Below are positions 52,100 to 60,726 of a DNA stretch of 64,000 nt, piece by piece (within the stretch, counting starts at the first letter, position 1; the number at the start of each line of letters is the position of its first letter). The position numbers and the translations under genes are program-made. Where the stretch lies: assembly GCA_038326325.1 (NCBI GenBank), contig JBBQJW010000005.1, positions 1 through 64,000 on the forward strand, in the 5' to 3' direction. Below the pieces are notes generated by a model. It was not told the origin of the DNA, ran no database searches, and was given only the letters and a program-made list of their open reading frames with translations. The stretch comes from UBA10324 sp038326325 (GTDB taxonomy: Bacteria > Bacteroidota > Bacteroidia > Chitinophagales > UBA10324).

Positions 52100-52172
52100 T
52101 TAAAAACCTGCAGGTGAAAAAACATAGGCAGGAGCGAGTGGGTGTAACACCGACAAACTAAAAAAGAAATAT
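52100..52172. repeat. Repeat copy B (CTTAAAAACCTGCAGGTGAAAA ... CACCGAC)
   Basis: Second copy of the 51318-51384 element, in the same orientation, on the other side of the RDD gene. It ends just before the start region of the 52181 gene. A weak third relative (TTACTGGTGAAAACACAC, minus strand) occurs near 62595-62625. Confidence 0.5.
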
Positions 52173-52180
52173 CTTCTCTC

Positions 52181-52729
52181 ATGAATGAACTTTCCATAAT
52201 TGTTTTAACCAGTATGTTAACTGCTATCTTAACTCTCATAGTTAATAGATACTCTTTATTTGATAACTATAAACACGATTATTATAAAATGATAATTGAA
52301 AAAAGAATAGTTGCAGATGAAAATTTTCAACCTTTATTTGTTCGATTAAATGTAGTCGAACAGGTTACGACGGGGGAAGAAGAGTATTATCGGGTTCATA
52401 AAATATTCTGTCATGGAGTAAAAGAATATATGAATTTTGTTGAAGAATTTGCAAGAATAACTTGTGATGCATTATGGCAAAGCCCAGAAGCATATCGTGC
52501 TTCCTCTATTTTAAATGAGTTTTTAATTAAAAATATTGACAATAAATTGAATCTATATAAAAATGCGAATTCAATTACCGTAAAGGAGCTAAAGGAGACA
52601 GGAAAAAATATTCATAAAGAATTAATAGTTCTTAACAATAGATTGTATTCAATTTACAGAGATGATATTTTAAAGTTACATGATGTTAAGAGTTTCTTAA
52701 AGAATAAAATTAAAACCGAAGATTTATAG
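52181..52729 (+). CDS. Hypothetical single-pass membrane protein, AT-rich
   Basis: A 182-residue protein with an N-terminal transmembrane segment (about 3-22: ELSIIVLTSMLTAILTLIV) and an otherwise soluble, highly helical body (FDNYKHDYYKMIIEKRIVAD; NANSITVKELKETGKNIHKE). Codon use is visibly A/T-biased compared with neighbours and no family is recognised. It follows the second repeat copy, is not linked to another gene and has a 225-base gap after it, all of which suggest an accessory gene. A cytoplasmic regulatory or toxin-like role cannot be judged from the sequence. Confidence 0.5.
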   Translation: MNELSIIVLTSMLTAILTLIVNRYSLFDNYKHDYYKMIIEKRIVADENFQPLFVRLNVVEQVTTGEEEYYRVHKIFCHGVKEYMNFVEEFARITCDALWQSPEAYRASSILNEFLIKNIDNKLNLYKNANSITVKELKETGKNIHKELIVLNNRLYSIYRDDILKLHDVKSFLKNKIKTEDL

Positions 52730-52954
52730 TTGACGCTTTTGTTTGGTATTCCAAATTTTCATGATTTAACCAAAAACCCATTTTTTGAGATTGACTTTGA
52801 CTGTTACACTAACACTCCATCAAAAAATAATATATAGTTGTTCGTCTCACTTCTGGAGCACCCGCTTTAAGTTTAAAGTTCAAGGTTCAAAGATTTAGTT
52901 GTACGCTGAGTATTAGAGTTTTTCTTCCCTAAAAAAATTAACTGTAACAGTTAT

Positions 52955-55075
52955 TTATTTCAGCAATTGAAAAGTGATAAAGCTTACAAGGTAGGCGACT
53001 CCGGTCATGTAGAAGAGTTGTATGAGCGGCCACTTCCAGCTTTTTGTTTCGCGGCGCACGACTGCGATGGTGCTCATGCACTGCATGGCGAGCGCGAAAA
53101 ATAACATCAGCGACACGACTGTTGCATAAGAAAAAACTGCCTGCCCGGTTTGCGGATTTATTTCGCTGTGCATGCGGTCGCGCAATTTGTGCATGTCCAT
53201 GTCGTTATCGGAACCGACACTATAGATAGTGGATATTGTGCCGACAAAAACTTCGCGCGCGGCAAATGCGGTGATGAGCGAGATGCCGATTTTCCAATCG
53301 AAACCAAGCGGCTCGATGGCGGGCTCGATAAAATGCCCGATGTGCCCGGCATAGGAGTGGGTGAGTTTTTCGCTCTGCTGCATGGCGTCCAAATCTGTTA
53401 CACTATATCGCGAAGTGAATGTGGTGTTGCTGAATTTTTTCTCTACCGTTTTTATTTCGTTGCCGGGGCCGTAGCTCGCGAGAAACCAAAGCACCACTGA
53501 TATTGCGACAATAATTTTTCCGGCATCTGTCACGAACACTTTTGCTTTTTCAAGCATTGTTACACCTACATTTCCCCAGCGAGGCCAGCGATAAATGGGC
53601 AGCTCCATGAGGAATAAACTTTTTTCTTTTGTTTTAATAATGAGTTTCATGACGAAAGCCGCGACGATGGCCGCGATGAATCCGAAGAGATACAAGCCGA
53701 GCATCCACATGCCCCGCATATTAAAAATGCCTAACACAGTTTGACTTGGCACTGCGAAGCTGATGAGCAAAGTGTAAACCGGCAGCCGCGCCGAACAACT
53801 CATGAAGGGTACGACCATAATGGTGATAATGCGATCTTTCCAACTTTCGATATTGCGTGTGCTCATGATGGCGGGAATGGCGCAGGCCATTCCACTAATG
53901 AGCGGCACTGTAGATTTTCCGCTGAGACCGGTGGAGCGCATGAGTCTGTCCATCAGAAAACTTACCCGCGCCATGTATCCTGTATCTTCCAGAACAGTAA
54001 TGAATCCGAACAGCAACATGATTTGCGGAATAAAAACAACCACGCCACCAATGCCAGCCCACACTCCCTGAATTAATAAATCATTTACCATTCCATCGGG
54101 CATAAGATGATGCAGATAATTTCCGGCTGATGAAAAAATCCAACTGATGAAATCCATCGGGTACTGTGCCCACGCGAATATTGCCTGGAACACTAAAAAG
54201 AATACAACTAAGAAAACCAGGTAGCCCCACAGCGGGTGTAACAGTATTTTATCAATGCGTGAAGTGGCTTCGAGTGATTTGTTTTCTTTCTGATCCTCTT
54301 TTACACAATCATTGATTATACGGTTGATGGAATTGTATCGCTGTAATACTTCATCTCCCTGAAAGCGTGCGTCAATAAATTTTGTTTCCGTTTTCCATTC
54401 ATCAACCAATTTATGTTTCTCTTCCGGGAAGTCATTCAGCTCTTGGTGTAACACCGCAAGCAGTGCTGCTTCGTATTCGTTTGAGTATGGAATTTTATTG
54501 CTCAGGTCTTTTGCCGCAGGAAATAATTTCTGCATATCAATAAAACTGCGTTTCGGCTTTTCTACTTCTGATGATAAAATTTTCAGGAGTTTGCCAACTC
54601 CTTTGCCATCTCGGGCATTCATCGGAACAACAGGAACACCTAATTCATCTTCAAGTTTCTCTACATCAATCCGAATGTTATTTCGCTTTGCCACATCCAT
54701 CATGTTCAATGCAATGATGGTTGGAATTCCCATGTCAATCACCTGAGTGCAGAAAAGTAAATTTCGTTTCAGGTTCGAGGCATCGGCGACAATGACAATT
54801 ACATTAGGATGCGAATCATTATCGGGATTGGCGAGCACATCGAATGTGACCATCTCGTCGATGCGGCGCGGATAAATACTATAAGTGCCGGGAAGGTCAA
54901 CAACTATTGCTTCCATTTTATTTTGCAGTGAAACGATTCCGGTTTTTTTGTCGACTGTTACACCCGGAAAATTTCCCACCTTCTGCCGCATACCTGTCAG
55001 GTGATTGAACAGCGATGATTTTCCGCAGTTCGGATTTCCGGCAAGGGCGATTTTTATTTTCTTTTGTTCACTCAC
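52955..55075 (-). CDS. feoB: Ferrous iron transport protein B
   Basis: A 706-residue Fe(II) permease with an N-terminal GTPase. G1 is GNPNCGKSS (13-21), with TVDKKTG, then VDLPGTYS (G3) and the G4 region LNMMDVAKRNN; next the helical GDI region (about 170-270), then two Gate domains and about ten transmembrane helices containing GIGGVVVFIPQIMLLFGFI, FLMDRLMRSTGLSGKSTVPL and SCSARLPVYTLLISF (Cys-containing Gate). The C-terminal ITAFAAREVFVGTISTIYSV is typical. The start is GTG at 55075, overlapping the feoA stop. Imports Fe2+, useful under low oxygen. Confidence 0.96.
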   Translation of the reverse strand: MSEQKKIKIALAGNPNCGKSSLFNHLTGMRQKVGNFPGVTVDKKTGIVSLQNKMEAIVVDLPGTYSIYPRRIDEMVTFDVLANPDNDSHPNVIVIVADASNLKRNLLFCTQVIDMGIPTIIALNMMDVAKRNNIRIDVEKLEDELGVPVVPMNARDGKGVGKLLKILSSEVEKPKRSFIDMQKLFPAAKDLSNKIPYSNEYEAALLAVLHQELNDFPEEKHKLVDEWKTETKFIDARFQGDEVLQRYNSINRIINDCVKEDQKENKSLEATSRIDKILLHPLWGYLVFLVVFFLVFQAIFAWAQYPMDFISWIFSSAGNYLHHLMPDGMVNDLLIQGVWAGIGGVVVFIPQIMLLFGFITVLEDTGYMARVSFLMDRLMRSTGLSGKSTVPLISGMACAIPAIMSTRNIESWKDRIITIMVVPFMSCSARLPVYTLLISFAVPSQTVLGIFNMRGMWMLGLYLFGFIAAIVAAFVMKLIIKTKEKSLFLMELPIYRWPRWGNVGVTMLEKAKVFVTDAGKIIVAISVVLWFLASYGPGNEIKTVEKKFSNTTFTSRYSVTDLDAMQQSEKLTHSYAGHIGHFIEPAIEPLGFDWKIGISLITAFAAREVFVGTISTIYSVGSDNDMDMHKLRDRMHSEINPQTGQAVFSYATVVSLMLFFALAMQCMSTIAVVRRETKSWKWPLIQLFYMTGVAYLVSFITFQLLK

Positions 55076-55308
55076 TGCTTTATCACTTTTACAACCGCGG
55101 CTTCATCTTTTCTTAATCCCAGCAAATAGTTTCCGATGCGGATAGAAATCGGGTCGCCGAGCGGTGCAATGTAATCTACTTCTAAATTTTCGCCGGGCAT
55201 ACAACCCATTTCCATCAGTTTAATTGAAATCGTAGAATCGTCCAACGAAACGATAATGGCTTTGTCGCCTTTTCGAAGAAATGAAAGTGGAATTGCAGGT
55301 TGACTCAT
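55072..55308 (-). CDS. feoA: Ferrous iron transport protein A
   Basis: A 78-residue small SH3-like protein needed for FeoB activity. I chose ATG 55308 (MSQPAIPLSFLRKGDKAIIV); a TTG at 55320 could add four residues but lies inside the promoter box. Seen: LSFLRKGDKAIIVSLDDSTI, then MEMGCMPGENLEVDYIAPLG, and RIGNYLLGLRKDEAAVVKV, the FeoA pattern. Overlaps feoB (GTGA). A TACTTTGC box sits just upstream. Confidence 0.9.
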   Translation of the reverse strand: MSQPAIPLSFLRKGDKAIIVSLDDSTISIKLMEMGCMPGENLEVDYIAPLGDPISIRIGNYLLGLRKDEAAVVKVIKQ

Positions 55309-55316
55309 AAGGGGGC

Positions 55317-55324
55317 GCAAAGTA
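55317..55324 (-). promoter_or_regulatory. -7 box of feoAB
   Basis: Minus-strand TACTTTGC within TTTACTTTGCGCCCCC, 10 bases before the feoA ATG. The identical core TTTACTTTGC also precedes the PorV-like and helicase genes. I see no Fur box; none was searched systematically. Confidence 0.4.
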
Positions 55325-55426
55325 AATACAAGTTTTCAGTTGATGGATGATTGATGTCAGAGAAGACATAGTATAAATTTTTTAATCGTTAACCATATAC
55401 CAGTTGTCTTCAATTTTATAATCGTT

Positions 55427-55816
55427 TCAGTTTTGCTTAAGCTTAAACTCCATGTCTTTTATTTCAATAGTGTCTTTTGTGTATATGAAAGCAGAAAAGT
55501 GGTTGAATCCTCGATCAACATAAAATTTAATTGAAATTTTGTTGCTATCATTTATTGTATCCTGACTTCCATAGCCAATATAAAATCCTTCATCAAAAGG
55601 ATAATCAAACCTACTTGGAAAATCATTATTACCAATTTTATATTTACCATTTATATTTTCTTTTATCTCTCTTGTTAAATCCTTCAATTCATTTTTACTT
55701 TTTCCCCATTCCTCTTTCCAATCAATAACTCTCGGGCCCCAATTTGATTTGCATAAAATCCCAATGATTGCAATTGGAATTAAAAGAACCGCATAAAAAA
55801 TCAATAACCTTTTCAT
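55427..55816 (-). CDS. Small membrane-anchored hypothetical protein
   Basis: A 129-residue protein with an N-terminal hydrophobic segment (about 4-21: LLIFYAVLLIPIAIIGIL) followed by CKSNWGPRVIDWKEEWGKSK; Cys22 has weak lipobox context, so it may be a signal-anchor or lipoprotein. The body is AT-rich coded with alternating strands (NDFPSRFDYPFDEGFYIGYG, SIKFYVDRGFNHFSAFIYTK). I do not recognise it. Alone, between feoAB and a gene-free gap of 359 bases. Confidence 0.5.
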   Translation of the reverse strand: MKRLLIFYAVLLIPIAIIGILCKSNWGPRVIDWKEEWGKSKNELKDLTREIKENINGKYKIGNNDFPSRFDYPFDEGFYIGYGSQDTINDSNKISIKFYVDRGFNHFSAFIYTKDTIEIKDMEFKLKQN

Positions 55817-56175
55817 TCCTAGGAGGAAATTTTAATTTTCAATTCACTACCCGATCACTACTTGAAGGTTGGAGCAATGTAAATTCAATTATTGATTATT
55901 ATTTTTTGCACTTTGATCAGCGACAACAATATGAGAATGATTTTTTTTCTGAGAGAAAGAAGGACAATCGCCGCACTTTTTCTTAAAAATAAAACACCCG
56001 TTAAATAATATTCCTATACTCATAAGAAGCACTATTCGTGTAATGATTTTTTTGAAACGAATCATCTGAGTGAATTTGATGTGATTGTAAATTTGGGCAA
56101 TCAGTATTAAATCGCAGCAATTATTTTCAAACGATAAAATTTGTTTTTTCTTATTTGCACCACAGTAATTAATTG
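55817..56175. other. Gene-free stretch, AT-rich
   Basis: A 359-base gap between the divergent small membrane gene and the glycosyltransferase gene. I see no convincing gene (a 72-residue frame crossing its left edge antisense to the neighbouring gene looks like a shadow). A GGAGGAAAT at 55821-55829 is not placed to serve a start. The last 25 bases carry TTATTTG at 56151-56157, a -7-like element for the next gene. Confidence 0.6.
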
Positions 56176-57252
56176 ATGAATCAAAAACGAATATTGGTCG
56201 CTCCGCTGGATTGGGGATTGGGACACGCCACTCGATGCATTCCGATTATTCGTGAGTTGCAAAGGCAAGGAGCTGAAGTAATTATCGGCAGTAATGGTCG
56301 CCCGTTGAAAATTCTTCGGCAGGAATTTCCATCAATGGAAACCTGCGTGATTGATGGTTACGGTATCACCTATCGTCGATCTGGCTCGTTCGCCGCCGCG
56401 ATCATTCCGCAGATACCCAAACTGATTAATTCTGGTTTTTCTGAACATAAAAAACTGAATCGGTTAGTGGACGAATTGAAATTGAATGGCGTGATTTCAG
56501 ACAATCGTTTTGGATTATTTCATTCGGAAATTCCCTGCGTGTTCATGACTCATCAGGTTGGAATTATTATGCCGCCGATTTTCAAGTGGGCTGAAAAATT
56601 TATTTATCGTCTGAACTATCGCATCATGAATAAATATGATCGCTGCTGGATTCCTGATTTTGAGGGGGAAGAAAACCTTTCGGGAATTCTTTCTCATAAG
56701 TACGAACTACCCGAGCAAACGAGTTTCATCGGTCCCCTATCACGATTTAAAAAGCTGGAGGGATTGGAAATGAAATATGATTTGTTAGTGATTCTCTCAG
56801 GACCTGAACCGCAGCGCAAGGTGCTGGAAGAAAAACTGTTACAGCAGTTGAGTGAAATGAATCTGAAAACATTAATCGTAAGAGGAACTCCCGGAACAGA
56901 AGAAGATTTAAAAACTCCTTCGAATATCTCTTTTGTTTCTCATCTGAATGCAGATGAATTGAACAAAGCGATGATGCAGTCGAAATACATTGTAAGCCGA
57001 AGTGGTTATAGCACGCTGATGGATTTAGGGGCAACAGAAAAAAAGGCAATGCTTATTCCTACTCCCGGACAAACAGAACAGGAATATCTCGGAGAATATT
57101 TTCACGAGAAGAAAATGTTTTATTGCGCGTCTCAATCTTCTTTCAATCTGAAAAACGCATTGAATGAAATTGAGAATTTTTCAGGATTAAAATTGAAAAA
57201 CGCTAGTGATAAATTGGAGAAAGTGGTTAAAGAATTTTTAATGATGTGCTGA
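56176..57252 (+). CDS. MurG/GT28-like glycosyltransferase
   Basis: A 358-residue protein starting MNQKRILVAPLDWGLGHATR (start ATG 56176; a TTG just before would add one Met). The N-terminal GLGHATRCIPIIRELQRQGA is the acceptor-domain signature, and the C-terminal donor domain shows ILVRGTPGTE, VSHLNADELNKAMMQSKYIV and the conserved SRSGYSTLMDLGATEKKAML with IPTPGQTEQEYLGEYF, i.e. the nucleotide-sugar binding motif of GT28/MurG-like enzymes. It is not MurG itself (no usual N-terminal GGTGGH); relatives occur in Bacteroidota and archaea and their sugar is unknown. Its gap to the following gene is 50 bases, holding a separate promoter. Confidence 0.8.
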   Translation: MNQKRILVAPLDWGLGHATRCIPIIRELQRQGAEVIIGSNGRPLKILRQEFPSMETCVIDGYGITYRRSGSFAAAIIPQIPKLINSGFSEHKKLNRLVDELKLNGVISDNRFGLFHSEIPCVFMTHQVGIIMPPIFKWAEKFIYRLNYRIMNKYDRCWIPDFEGEENLSGILSHKYELPEQTSFIGPLSRFKKLEGLEMKYDLLVILSGPEPQRKVLEEKLLQQLSEMNLKTLIVRGTPGTEEDLKTPSNISFVSHLNADELNKAMMQSKYIVSRSGYSTLMDLGATEKKAMLIPTPGQTEQEYLGEYFHEKKMFYCASQSSFNLKNALNEIENFSGLKLKNASDKLEKVVKEFLMMC

Positions 57253-57261
57253 AAATGGAAT

Positions 57262-57294
57262 CTTGAATGATAGGACTTTGCCAAATTATATTTG
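57262..57294 (+). promoter_or_regulatory. Promoter of the double sorting-domain gene
   Basis: CTTG (57262-57265), 21 bases, then TATATTTG (57287-57294), matching the Bacteroidota -33 TTG / -7 TAnnTTTG layout. The G is 9 bases from ATG 57303 and 15 from ATG 57309. Confidence 0.6.
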
Positions 57295-57302
57295 CTTGAG
57301 AT

Positions 57303-57914
57303 ATGGGAATGAAAAAATCAATAATTATTATTTGCACAATTATTTTATCTCAATTTAATATCGTGAACGCGCAAGTGACAACCGACAGTTTATATATTCT
57401 CCCAAACCCAATTTGCAATGATTTAACTATTCATTACAATCTTGTAAATAACGATACTGTTACATTGAGCATTGTAGATATTGGGGGAACTCCCGTACAT
57501 TACCTACTAAAAAACAATCTACAGGGGGTGGCTTTTTATACCATTCAATACCATGCTGATTCACTTCAATCAGGAGTATATTTAATCAGACTTGATTATG
57601 GTTTTAATAAAAATAAAACAACAAAATTTGTAAAAAATTGCGCTGTGAATTTTCAAGACACTGTTACAGTATTTGAAAAACTATTGGTTTATCCAAACCC
57701 CGTTGAATCAAATATTACTATTGAAACAACAGGCGCATCAACGCGACAAATTGAAATCACGGATTTATCCGGAAGAATTTTGTTTAAAGTAAATTCGGAA
57801 ACTCAGAATGAAATCATGAATATGAATGTGAGTTGGCTTCATCCCGGAATTTATTTCATTAGCATTTTACTTGCTGATGGAAAAAAGGATGTAACGAAAT
57901 TCGTAAAAAAATAA
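57303..57914 (+). CDS. Small protein made of two tandem T9SS sorting domains
   Basis: A 203-residue secreted protein (201 if ATG 57309, MKKSIIIICTIILSQ, is used). The signal peptide is about 1-24 (ending NAQ). The rest has no separate cargo: residues 30-111 (YILPNPICNDLTIHYNLVNN ... SGVYLIRL ... KTTKFVKN) and 128-203 (VYPNPVESNITIE ... PGIYFISI ... DVTKFVKK) are both built like type A sorting domains, each with PNP, IVDIGG/ITDLSG, (S/P)G(V/I)Y and TKFVK. The C-terminal copy is expected to be the export signal; the first copy may be a duplicated remnant or be functional in its own right. Monocistronic, own promoter. Function unknown. Confidence 0.8.
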   Translation: MGMKKSIIIICTIILSQFNIVNAQVTTDSLYILPNPICNDLTIHYNLVNNDTVTLSIVDIGGTPVHYLLKNNLQGVAFYTIQYHADSLQSGVYLIRLDYGFNKNKTTKFVKNCAVNFQDTVTVFEKLLVYPNPVESNITIETTGASTRQIEITDLSGRILFKVNSETQNEIMNMNVSWLHPGIYFISILLADGKKDVTKFVKK

Positions 57915-57950
57915 TTGTCAGAGAATTTTTGATTATTTGCTAAGAAGAAT

Positions 57951-58018
57951 TAAGACACAGAGTTTCACAGAGTAAATACTCAGAGTTACTCAGTGAAAAA
58001 CTCAATGAACTCTGTGGT
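57951..58018. repeat. CACAGAG/CTCTGTGG dispersed repeat
   Basis: TAAGACACAGAGTTTCACAGAG, then CTCAGAGTTACTCAGTGAAAAA and CTCTGTGG: an imperfect inverted repeat of the CACAGAGTTTCACAGAG type that is common in Bacteroidota intergenic DNA, between the convergent gene ends. Confidence 0.55.
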
Positions 58019-58024
58019 AAAAAA

Positions 58025-60553
58025 CTACTCCTGAAAATAAATCCGCTTTACTCTTCGTGATATTCCGGTCATTACTTCGTAAGGAATTGTTCCGCTCCAT
58101 TCAGCGAGAATTTGCAACGGCAGTTCTTCACCGAACACTATCACTTCATCCCCTTCTTCAACACCATTAATTGCTGTTACATCGAGCATGGTCATGTCCA
58201 TACAAACCTTACCGATGATGGAAACAAGTTTCCCTTTCACTAACATTTTACCTACTCCATTACTGAGTCTGCGACTCAATCCATCCGCATAACCTATTCC
58301 GACGGTCGCGATAATTGTATCGTGTTCTGTTTTTCCTGATCTGTTATAACCTACAGTTTCGCCTGCTTTCAAATGCTTGATTTGCGAAACAGTTGTCTTT
58401 AATGTTCCAACCTGTTTCAGATTCCCTTCTAATTTTTTTGACGAATCAATTCCATACAATCCTAATCCCAATCGCACCATTTCATATTGTGAGTTCGAAA
58501 AGCGAGCGATACCAGCTGAATTGAGAATGTGTCGCTTTACCGAATATTTCAAACTGCTTTTTATTTTATCACTCATTTTTTCGAAGCGTGCAATCTGCTC
58601 CTTCGTGAAATCGTCAAGTGTAACATCTTCACTCGCGGCGAGGTGAGAGAAAATTGTTTGCACTTGTAATGAAGAATCTTCAATCAATAATTTTACTACT
58701 TCGTCCAATTCATTTTCTTCAATTCCCAATCGGTGCATTCCCGTTTCCAATTCAATGTGAATGGGATAACCCTTCGGATAATTTTCTTTATGCTGTTGCG
58801 CGACATTATTGAACTGACGAAGCGCCCGCAGATTATACATCTCCGGTTCGAGACGATAATGTATCACTTCTTCGTAACCACCTGCTTCGGGATTCATTAC
58901 CATAATAGGCATTGTGATTCCGGCTTTGCGCAACTCCACTCCTTCATCCGTGTAAGCGACAGCGAGATAATCCACTTTGTGTTGCTGTAACAGACTCGCG
59001 ATTTCAAAACTTCCACTGCCGTACGAATAGGCTTTCACCATCACCATTAATTTGGTTTCCGGTTTCAAGAGTGACTGATACACCGAAAGATTTTGCGCGA
59101 GATTATTCAGATTAATTTCCAGAATGGTTTCGTGCGCCTGCTGTTCGAGTTTTTTACTTATCCGTTCAAATTCAAATGAGCGGGCGCCTTTCAATAAAAT
59201 AGTTTCATCACGAAATAATTCAGCGTTAAAATCTTTGAGAAAATCTTCCGTGCTTGAATAAAAAATTGATTCCAGGTTTTTTTTATCCGAGAAATATTTC
59301 TGCTTTTTGAAAATGGATTTTCCAATTCCAAATATTCGATTCACTCCTTTGCTCACGATGATTGAAGAAACTTCACCGTACAATTCATCATCCGACATTC
59401 CGGATTGAAGGATATCTGAAAGAACTAAAGTGCGATGGTTGTGTTGCTTTTGTTGGTTGAGAAAATCAATCGCGATGTTGAGCGAGTTCAAATCACTATT
59501 GTATGAATCGTTTATGAGCGAACAATTATTTATCGCGTCCTTCATCTCTAAACGCATTGCGATTTTATTTAGCGCCAGCATTCGTTGAGAAATAATAGCG
59601 GGATCGATTTTCATGTACATCATCAGCATCCAGCAGTTAATGCCGTTTTCGATACTCGCTTCATCAATAAACGGAATGCTGAAATTGTATCGCTCACCCT
59701 TTATCTCAGCGTCGACTTCGGTATAATTTCCAACTTTGTGAATGGCTGTAACAGTTACATCGGCATCTAAGTTTTTGCGCGTCCACGAAAAAGTTTTAAA
59801 ACCATCGAAATCCGAATCTGCTTTTTTCATTCTGTCGCGTGCAGTGACGAGGCACTCATTGATGTCGAGATAATCTCTGCAGAAAATAACAATATCAGCG
59901 CGGGTGAACAGTCGCAACTTCTCATTTACCTTTTGACGGATGTCGAGAAAACCTTCGTTGTGGGCGCCGCCGATATTGGTGAAAATTCCAATTGTTGGTT
60001 GAATGATTTTCTCAAGATTTCCCATTTCGTCGGGCTGAGAAATTCCCGCTTCAAAAATTCCGAGATTGTGATAGGGAGCAATTTGCCAAACGGAAAGTGG
60101 AACACCGATTTGTGAATTATAACTTTTCGGACTGCGAACAATATTGAAATCCGGTTCGAGCAATTGAAACAACCACTCCTTCACTATCGTTTTCCCATTG
60201 CTGCCTGTAATTCCAATCACTGGAATATTAAAAAGCTTGCGATGCGCCGCAGTTAAATTCTGTAGTGCAGCAGTTGTTTCTTTTACCGAAATAAAATTTG
60301 CATCCGGAAAATTTTTTGTTTCAACCGTTTCAGAAACAACAAAGCAACGGACCCCTTTTTTATATAATTCTCCGATGAACTGATGACCGTTTCTTCGATC
60401 TCCCTTTATTCCAAAAAAAACACTTGACTCCGCAATGGTGAGTTTGCGACTGTCTAGTAATAAATGTTCGATAAAAACGGGTTGGCCTTTCTGTAACAGT
60501 TTGCCCCGGGTCATTTTAGCCAACTGCTCCGCCGTGTAATTTTTTAAATTCAT
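58025..60553 (-). CDS. Bifunctional MurF ligase / alanine racemase
   Basis: An 842-residue fusion supplying two steps of peptidoglycan precursor synthesis: UDP-MurNAc-tripeptide:D-Ala-D-Ala ligase and L-Ala to D-Ala racemisation. MurF domain: MNLKNYTAEQLAKMTRGKLL start, ATP loop GITGSNGKTIVKEWLF (about 112-127), SYNSQIGVPLSVW, ALNKIAMRLEMK, SLINDSYNSDLNSLNIAIDF. Alr domain (from about 480): ILEINLNNLAQNLSVYQSLL, PLP lysine Lys507 in VMVKAYSYGSGSFEIA, RLGIEENELDEVVKLL, DMTMLDVTAI and a C-terminal end with EVMTGISRRVKRIYF. The fusion is typical of Bacteroidota. Transcribed alone; a TACCTTCG box lies just upstream of the ATG. Confidence 0.95.
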   Translation of the reverse strand: MNLKNYTAEQLAKMTRGKLLQKGQPVFIEHLLLDSRKLTIAESSVFFGIKGDRRNGHQFIGELYKKGVRCFVVSETVETKNFPDANFISVKETTAALQNLTAAHRKLFNIPVIGITGSNGKTIVKEWLFQLLEPDFNIVRSPKSYNSQIGVPLSVWQIAPYHNLGIFEAGISQPDEMGNLEKIIQPTIGIFTNIGGAHNEGFLDIRQKVNEKLRLFTRADIVIFCRDYLDINECLVTARDRMKKADSDFDGFKTFSWTRKNLDADVTVTAIHKVGNYTEVDAEIKGERYNFSIPFIDEASIENGINCWMLMMYMKIDPAIISQRMLALNKIAMRLEMKDAINNCSLINDSYNSDLNSLNIAIDFLNQQKQHNHRTLVLSDILQSGMSDDELYGEVSSIIVSKGVNRIFGIGKSIFKKQKYFSDKKNLESIFYSSTEDFLKDFNAELFRDETILLKGARSFEFERISKKLEQQAHETILEINLNNLAQNLSVYQSLLKPETKLMVMVKAYSYGSGSFEIASLLQQHKVDYLAVAYTDEGVELRKAGITMPIMVMNPEAGGYEEVIHYRLEPEMYNLRALRQFNNVAQQHKENYPKGYPIHIELETGMHRLGIEENELDEVVKLLIEDSSLQVQTIFSHLAASEDVTLDDFTKEQIARFEKMSDKIKSSLKYSVKRHILNSAGIARFSNSQYEMVRLGLGLYGIDSSKKLEGNLKQVGTLKTTVSQIKHLKAGETVGYNRSGKTEHDTIIATVGIGYADGLSRRLSNGVGKMLVKGKLVSIIGKVCMDMTMLDVTAINGVEEGDEVIVFGEELPLQILAEWSGTIPYEVMTGISRRVKRIYFQE

Positions 60554-60563
60554 ATTTCGCTTG

Positions 60564-60571
60564 CGAAGGTA
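60564..60571 (-). promoter_or_regulatory. -7 box of murF-alr
   Basis: Minus-strand TACCTTCG (TAnnTTCG form), 11 bases before the ATG at 60553, so a leader of about four bases is predicted. Confidence 0.35.
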
Positions 60572-60667
60572 ATTTTCGAAAGCAATTGCTGATGAAATGT
60601 TATTCGGAATAAACTGTAATGTTGAAAAAATATTTCATCAACAACAAATGAGATACTAATAAAACAA

Positions 60668-60702
60668 GAAAGTCCGTCCCGATTATCTCGGGATGGACTT
60701 TC
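60668..60702 (-). terminator. Terminator after the MltD-like gene
   Basis: GAAAGTCCgTCCCGA (60668-60682) pairs with TCGGGAtGGACTTTC (60688-60702), a 15-bp stem with one mismatch and a 5-base loop; on the minus strand it is followed by TTGTTTTA. It lies 25 bases after the transglycosylase stop. Confidence 0.8.
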
Positions 60703-60726
60703 TATATTTCAAATTGAAATTATTTT

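Noticed and set aside
53741..54076. 111-codon + strand frame inside feoB
   Set aside because: It lies opposite highly conserved FeoB transmembrane sequence and has no family features; a shadow of the real gene.
55768..55986. 72-codon + strand frame before the glycosyltransferase
   Set aside because: It overlaps the start of the minus-strand gene and has no recognisable features.
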